Of a stretch of DNA of 64,000 nucleotides, positions 60,749 to 64,000 are shown one piece after another; the first letter of the stretch is position 1, and each line of letters starts with the position of its first letter. A program made the translations under genes and the position numbers. The DNA is from JANOBD01 sp031411495. Lineage in GTDB: Bacteria > Planctomycetota > Phycisphaerae > Tepidisphaerales > Tepidisphaeraceae. Below the pieces are notes generated by a model, which did not search any database, had not been told where the DNA came from, and saw nothing but the letters and a program-made list of their open reading frames with translations. The stretch is from NCBI GenBank assembly GCA_031411495.1, contig JANOBD010000148.1:62001-126000 (forward strand), given 5' to 3'.

Positions 60749-62116
60749 TTACCGCGTCAGATGGGCGAGAAGAATTGAGTAGACATCCGTCGCATCCACA
60801 TCTTCCTGTTCGATGCAGTCTGCGTCGCCGATGATGACCGGCCGATGCTCCGGCGATGCTGCGGGCACGCCGTGTGAGCCTTTGACGAGCGTCGCATCCA
60901 GCGGCGTCACATCCAGCAGAATGCGGAAGCCGAGCTTGCGCGCCAGCAGCTTCGAGGCGATCTTCAGTTTCGGAAATCGAATGGCCGGATCGATGAACAG
61001 TTCGCATGGGTCGTAGCCCGGCTTGCGGTGGATGTCGACAGTGCGGGCGAAGTCCGGTGCGACTTCGTCGTTCAGCCAGTAGTAGTAGGTGAACCACGCG
61101 TCGGGCTCGGCGAGCGCGACGATGTCGCCGGCGCGGTCGTGATCGAGATCGATCATGTTTCGATTTTCGCCCACGTACACGTGCGCGATGCCGGGCGTCG
61201 ATTTGAGCTTGTCGACGATCAACTTCAGCACGGCGGGCTCGTTCACGTAGACATGTGCGATCTGGTGGTCCGCCAAGGCGAACGCCTGCGATGCTCCGGC
61301 GTCGAGCAATTCCCGGCCCATCTCGTTTCGGATTGCCAGAAGGTTCAGATCGCGGAGGATGCCGTTGATGTGGATCGGCTTGCTGACGGGCCGAATTCCG
61401 TACTCGCTCAGCAGCACGACGCGGGACTCATTTCCGAAATGCTCGACCAGCCTGCCGATCTGCGCGTCAAGTTCGCGCAGGTCGGATTGGATCTGCGGCG
61501 CATCCGGTCCGAGCTTCTGAAGGCCGTAATCGAGATGGGGCAGATAGATCAGCGACAGCGTCGGACCGAATCGCCGATCGACATCGATCGCGGCATCGAC
61601 GATCCACTTCGTCGATTCGATCGACGTCATCGGCCCCCAGAACTTGAAGAGCGGGAACGGGCCGTGATTTGTCTGAAACTGGTGGCGCAGTTCTTCCGGC
61701 TTCGTCCAGCAGTCGGGAATCTTGCGTCCATCCGCGGGGTACGTCGGCCTCGGCGTCACGGCGTAGTCGCAGCCGCTATACATCGCGTACCACCAGCAGA
61801 TGTTGGCGACGGTGAATTTCGGGTCGAGCTTGCGTGCCGCGTCCCAGATGAAGGGCGTCCGCACGAGCCGGTTGCTCTGGTGCCAGAAACGCACCTCGCA
61901 CGTGTCCTTGAAGTACCACCCGTTCCCGACGATGCCGTGCTCGCGCGGCGTTTTTCCGGTGAGATACGTCGTCTGCGCCGTGCACGTGACGGCCGGGATC
62001 ACTTCGCGGACCGTCGCGAGCCTCCCGGCTTCGACGAGCTTGCGGATCGTCGGCGTGGCGTCGCCGATGAGCGAGCGCGTCAGGCCGACGGCGTTGATGA
62101 CCACGGTCTTGTGCAT
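60749..62116 (-). CDS. Alkaline phosphatase-superfamily nucleotide pyrophosphatase/phosphodiesterase-like protein
   Basis: A 455-aa member of the type I phosphodiesterase group. The start MHKTVVINAVGLTRSLIG is the metal-ligand strand, although the usual Asp is Asn. The nucleophile is in PAVTCTAQTTYLTGKTPREHGIVGNGW (Thr in CTAQTT region). Later ligands are near YLPHLDYGLQK and LSEYGIRPV, and a final His in KGSHGVPAASPEH. There is no signal peptide, so it is cytoplasmic. Similar proteins are often annotated as nucleotide pyrophosphatase with no proven substrate. ATG 62116 starts the first strand. Confidence 0.85.
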   Translation of the reverse strand: MHKTVVINAVGLTRSLIGDATPTIRKLVEAGRLATVREVIPAVTCTAQTTYLTGKTPREHGIVGNGWYFKDTCEVRFWHQSNRLVRTPFIWDAARKLDPKFTVANICWWYAMYSGCDYAVTPRPTYPADGRKIPDCWTKPEELRHQFQTNHGPFPLFKFWGPMTSIESTKWIVDAAIDVDRRFGPTLSLIYLPHLDYGLQKLGPDAPQIQSDLRELDAQIGRLVEHFGNESRVVLLSEYGIRPVSKPIHINGILRDLNLLAIRNEMGRELLDAGASQAFALADHQIAHVYVNEPAVLKLIVDKLKSTPGIAHVYVGENRNMIDLDHDRAGDIVALAEPDAWFTYYYWLNDEVAPDFARTVDIHRKPGYDPCELFIDPAIRFPKLKIASKLLARKLGFRILLDVTPLDATLVKGSHGVPAASPEHRPVIIGDADCIEQEDVDATDVYSILLAHLTR

Positions 62117-62146
62117 CGGGTCCCGAGTGTACGAGCGAGCATGGAA

Positions 62147-62268
62147 TGACCAAGAACCAATCACCAATAAATGACCAAGGACCAATGACCAAGGACCAAA
62201 GACCAATTGCGCGTCTATTGGTTTTTGGTCCCTGGAGTTTTGTTGGTGATTGGACCTTGGTCATTCGA
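62147..62268. repeat. Inverted GGACCAA-type repeat between divergent genes
   Basis: The left arm (62147-62208) has TGACCAAGAACCAAT, ATGACCAAGGACCAATGACC and AAGGACCAAAGACCAATT. The right arm (62216-62268) has the complement, including ATTGGTTTTTGGTCC and GATTGGACCTTGGTCATTC. The arms are close together and fill almost all of the space between the hydrolase and comB starts, so the promoters of both genes must lie within or beside it. Confidence 0.65.
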
Positions 62269-62290
62269 TTTCTGCCTTTACGATTCCCGA

Positions 62291-63025
62291 ATGCACCTCG
62301 ACCTCGTCTATCACCCGCGCGAACTTGAGGGCCGAGATCTGTCCGGGACCTGCTGCGTCGTGCTCGATGTCCTGCGCGCCACGACGACGATGGCCAACGC
62401 GCTCGCTAACGGCGCGGCCGAGATTCGCGTATTTGCGGAGCTGGAAGAGGCGCGCGAAGCGCACGCGCGCTTCGACGGCCCGAAACTTCTCGCCGGCGAG
62501 CGCGGCTGCCTGCCGCCGGAGGGATTTGACCTGGGCAACTCGCCGGGCGCGTTTGGGCGCGACCGCGTGGAAGGGCGGACAATCTTCATGTCGACCACCA
62601 ACGGTACGCGGGCGATCCACGCCTGCCGATCTGCCCGGCATACGCTCGTCGGCGCGCTCCTCAACGCGAGCGCCACGGCGCGAATGATCCGCGCGCTCAA
62701 TCTCGACGTGATCTTCGTCTGTGCCGGCGTCGACGGCGCGCCCGGCGGCGAAGATGTCGACGGCGCGGCCACGATCGCCGAGATGGTGCTCCGGCTCGAA
62801 CCCGCTACTTCGTTCTCTGAGAACCTGCAGCGCGAGGTCGCCGTCGCAAGTTGGCTCCTTCCGTCGATCGACCGAAACACCCGCCTGCTCGGCGCGCCCG
62901 GCGGCGCGAATCTTCGCCGCGTCGGGCTCGTGGCCGACATCGACTTCGCGTCGCAGCTCGATCTGGTTGGTACAGCCTGCGAGGTTCGATTCGGAACCGA
63001 TTCGGCGGCCGTTTTCCGCGGTTGA
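62291..63025 (+). CDS. comB: 2-phosphosulfolactate phosphatase-like protein (ComB)
   Basis: A 244-aa member of the ComB family, which removes phosphate from 2-phosphosulfolactate in archaeal coenzyme M synthesis and in some bacteria for sulfolactate. Seen: CVVLDVLRATTTMANALANGA, LLAGERGCLPPEGFDLGNSP, MSTTNGTRAI, and GAPGGANLRRVGLVADIDFA. Other coenzyme M genes are not adjacent, so the bacterial role is unproven. ATG 62291 is chosen because the longer frame translates the repeat. Confidence 0.9.
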   Translation: MHLDLVYHPRELEGRDLSGTCCVVLDVLRATTTMANALANGAAEIRVFAELEEAREAHARFDGPKLLAGERGCLPPEGFDLGNSPGAFGRDRVEGRTIFMSTTNGTRAIHACRSARHTLVGALLNASATARMIRALNLDVIFVCAGVDGAPGGEDVDGAATIAEMVLRLEPATSFSENLQREVAVASWLLPSIDRNTRLLGAPGGANLRRVGLVADIDFASQLDLVGTACEVRFGTDSAAVFRG

Positions 63026-63118
63026 GGCCACCAATCCCTGCGTGTTGAAAATCGACAACGCTTCATAAATTCGCAATTCGTCGCGATCCGTTACAAACTG
63101 CAGGTTGGAGAGCTGTCT

Positions 63119-63694
63119 ATGAATAACACGATCTATCTGCTTCTCGCTGTCGCGGTCGTCGCGGTGATTTTCTTTCTTTGGGCGATCGGCGCGTACAACG
63201 GCCTGGTCGCGCTCGGGCAGGGCGTGAAAACCGCCAAGGCACAGATCGATGTGCTGCTCAAGCGGCGCTACGATCTGATCCCGAACCTGGTCGAAACCGT
63301 GAAGGGTTACGCCGCCCACGAAAAGGGCACGCTGGAGGCGGTCATCAACGCCCGCAACGCGGCCGTGTCGGCTTCCGCCACCGGCGATCCGGCCAAGATG
63401 AGCGCTGCCGAGGGCCAGCTTACCGGCGCGGTCCGGCAACTCTTCGCGGTGGCCGAGGCGTATCCGGATCTGAAGGCGAACCAGAACTTCCTCCAGCTGC
63501 AGGGCGAACTCGTGAACACCGAGAACCAGATCGCGGGCGCCGGCGGCGGATTCAACAACACCGTCCGCGAATACAACACGAAGCTGATGAGTTTCCCCGC
63601 CAACCTGATCGCCGGCATCTTCGGCTTCCGCCCCGAGCCGTACTTCGAGATCGTCAACCCCACCGAGCGCGAAGCGCCGAAGGTGAAGTTCTGA
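63119..63694 (+). CDS. lemA: LemA family membrane protein
   Basis: A 191-aa protein with one N-terminal span (IYLLLAVAVVAVIFFLWAIG) and a long helical domain: AYNGLVALGQGVKTAKAQIDVLLKRRYDLIPNLVETVKGY (quoted in part), AEGQLTGAVRQLFAVAEAYPDLKANQNFLQLQGEL, and a C-terminal FRPEPYFEI. LemA proteins face the periplasm or outside and often sit with a TPM-domain or HtpX partner. A GGAGAG site lies upstream of ATG 63119. The next frame, at 63922, could be that partner. Confidence 0.94.
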   Translation: MNNTIYLLLAVAVVAVIFFLWAIGAYNGLVALGQGVKTAKAQIDVLLKRRYDLIPNLVETVKGYAAHEKGTLEAVINARNAAVSASATGDPAKMSAAEGQLTGAVRQLFAVAEAYPDLKANQNFLQLQGELVNTENQIAGAGGGFNNTVREYNTKLMSFPANLIAGIFGFRPEPYFEIVNPTEREAPKVKF

Positions 63695-63864
63695 GGTTGC
63701 GGACCTGCCGATCTTGAAGAATCTCCCCCGTCTCCGCCGATCCATACTTCAGGTGCTGGAAACCGGCACCGAAGCACGGTAGATTTCCCGCACATGCGAA
63801 ATCTGCGCGGTCGGCGTCTGCCGAGGTTCGCGAGTTTTTGCCGCGGCAGGGATGCAGCGAAATG

Positions 63865-63898
63865 ATTCGCGAAGCGCGAGCTTATTCGCGAAGCGCGA
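63865..63898. repeat. Tandem 15-nt palindromic repeat
   Basis: ATTCGCGAAGCGCGA occurs at 63865-63879 and again at 63884-63898, separated by GCTT. It contains the palindrome TTCGCGAA. A similar but different TTCGCGCAGCGCGAA phrase lies near 18689-18703. Confidence 0.6.
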
Positions 63899-63921
63899 TT
63901 TGGATCTTTGAGGTCGCAGGG

Positions 63922-64000
63922 ATGGCGAAGCAGCTTTCTTCGTTTTTGACTCGATCATTGGCTTTTCTCGCCGTCGGCTGTGCCGCGATGACGGTCGGCT
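63922..64000 (+). CDS. Start of an exported protein, cut by the window edge
   Basis: From ATG 63922 the frame reads MAKQLSSFLTRSLAFLAVGC and continues open to the edge, about 26 residues in all. It looks like a signal peptide, possibly lipoprotein-like (AVGCAA). A GCAGGG site is just upstream. After lemA a TPM-domain (YgcG-like) protein is common, so that is a guess. No catalytic part is visible. Confidence 0.5.
   Translation, partial: MAKQLSSFLTRSLAFLAVGCAAMTVG

Overview
The window is GC-rich bacterial chromosome with no sign of plasmid or phage cargo. Several features suggest a Planctomycetota member, probably of the Phycisphaerae type: a large DUF6785-type membrane protein, a 160-aa protein of a planctomycete-like kind, weak or absent Shine-Dalgarno sites at many genes, an EF-P with an Asn loop tip, and families of short intergenic repeats. 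This assignment is an inference from gene content; there is no rRNA in the window to test it.

Layout. 1-3.4 kb: HtrA-type protease, ArsR regulator, exported metallo-beta-lactamase-fold hydrolase, quinone oxidoreductase. 3.5-5.0 kb: DAHP synthase behind a complete leader-peptide attenuator. 5.1-5.3 kb: two tRNA-like genes with odd arms. 5.3-14.9 kb: acetyltransferase, PAP2 phosphatase, GH42 beta-galactosidase, a nucleotidyltransferase/GHMP-like fusion, acetyl-CoA synthetase, a short adenylate kinase-like protein and the DUF6785 protein. 15-22.9 kb: EF-P, a P-loop/deoxyribosyltransferase-like protein, an MnmE-like GTPase, dihydrolipoyl dehydrogenase and a GH2 glycosidase. 22.9-34.7 kb: one long minus-strand unit, cimA-uppS-cls-addB-addA-HAD, headed by a second leader-peptide attenuator. 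34.9-43.8 kb: GmhB-like phosphatase, DUF4328 protein, TrmL-like methyltransferase, S1-domain protein, DinB, Gfo/Idh/MocA oxidoreductase, and divergent FtsI- and FtsQ-like genes. 43.9-49.8 kb: LptD-like outer-membrane protein, NnrE, a REP-associated transposase (RAYT) between inverted REP copies, SurE. 50.7-57.2 kb: a tightly packed plus-strand operon for nonulosonic (sialic-type) acid and its transfer. 57.3-64 kb: HDOD protein, haem-binding sensor kinase, phosphodiesterase-like hydrolase, ComB, LemA and the start of an exported protein.

The strongest regulatory result is a pair of transcription attenuators of the same design. The one before DAHP synthase encodes a 24-residue peptide with the stretch FWQWFSGNYF. 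The one before citramalate synthase encodes MKNASAIASIITPRKLG, with three Ile codons. In both, the predicted transcript starts at or just before the leader start codon, the antiterminator strand overlaps the leader stop codon, and a competing terminator follows. Aromatic and branched-chain amino acid synthesis therefore both appear to be controlled by charged-tRNA supply. The second attenuator would also affect undecaprenyl-diphosphate synthase, cardiolipin synthase and the AddAB recombination nuclease.

A second theme is the cell surface: FtsI/FtsQ, UppS, an LptD-like porin, a nonulosonate operon with a Maf/DUF115 transferase, and a heptose-type phosphatase and nucleotidyltransferase fusion. 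This argues for a peptidoglycan-containing, LPS-bearing envelope with glycosylated surface protein, possibly flagellin. Several intergenic spaces hold paired inverted arms of short tandem repeats (CACGAAG, GGACCAA, GTTCAAC and ACCGAT families), which would fold into long hairpins when transcribed.
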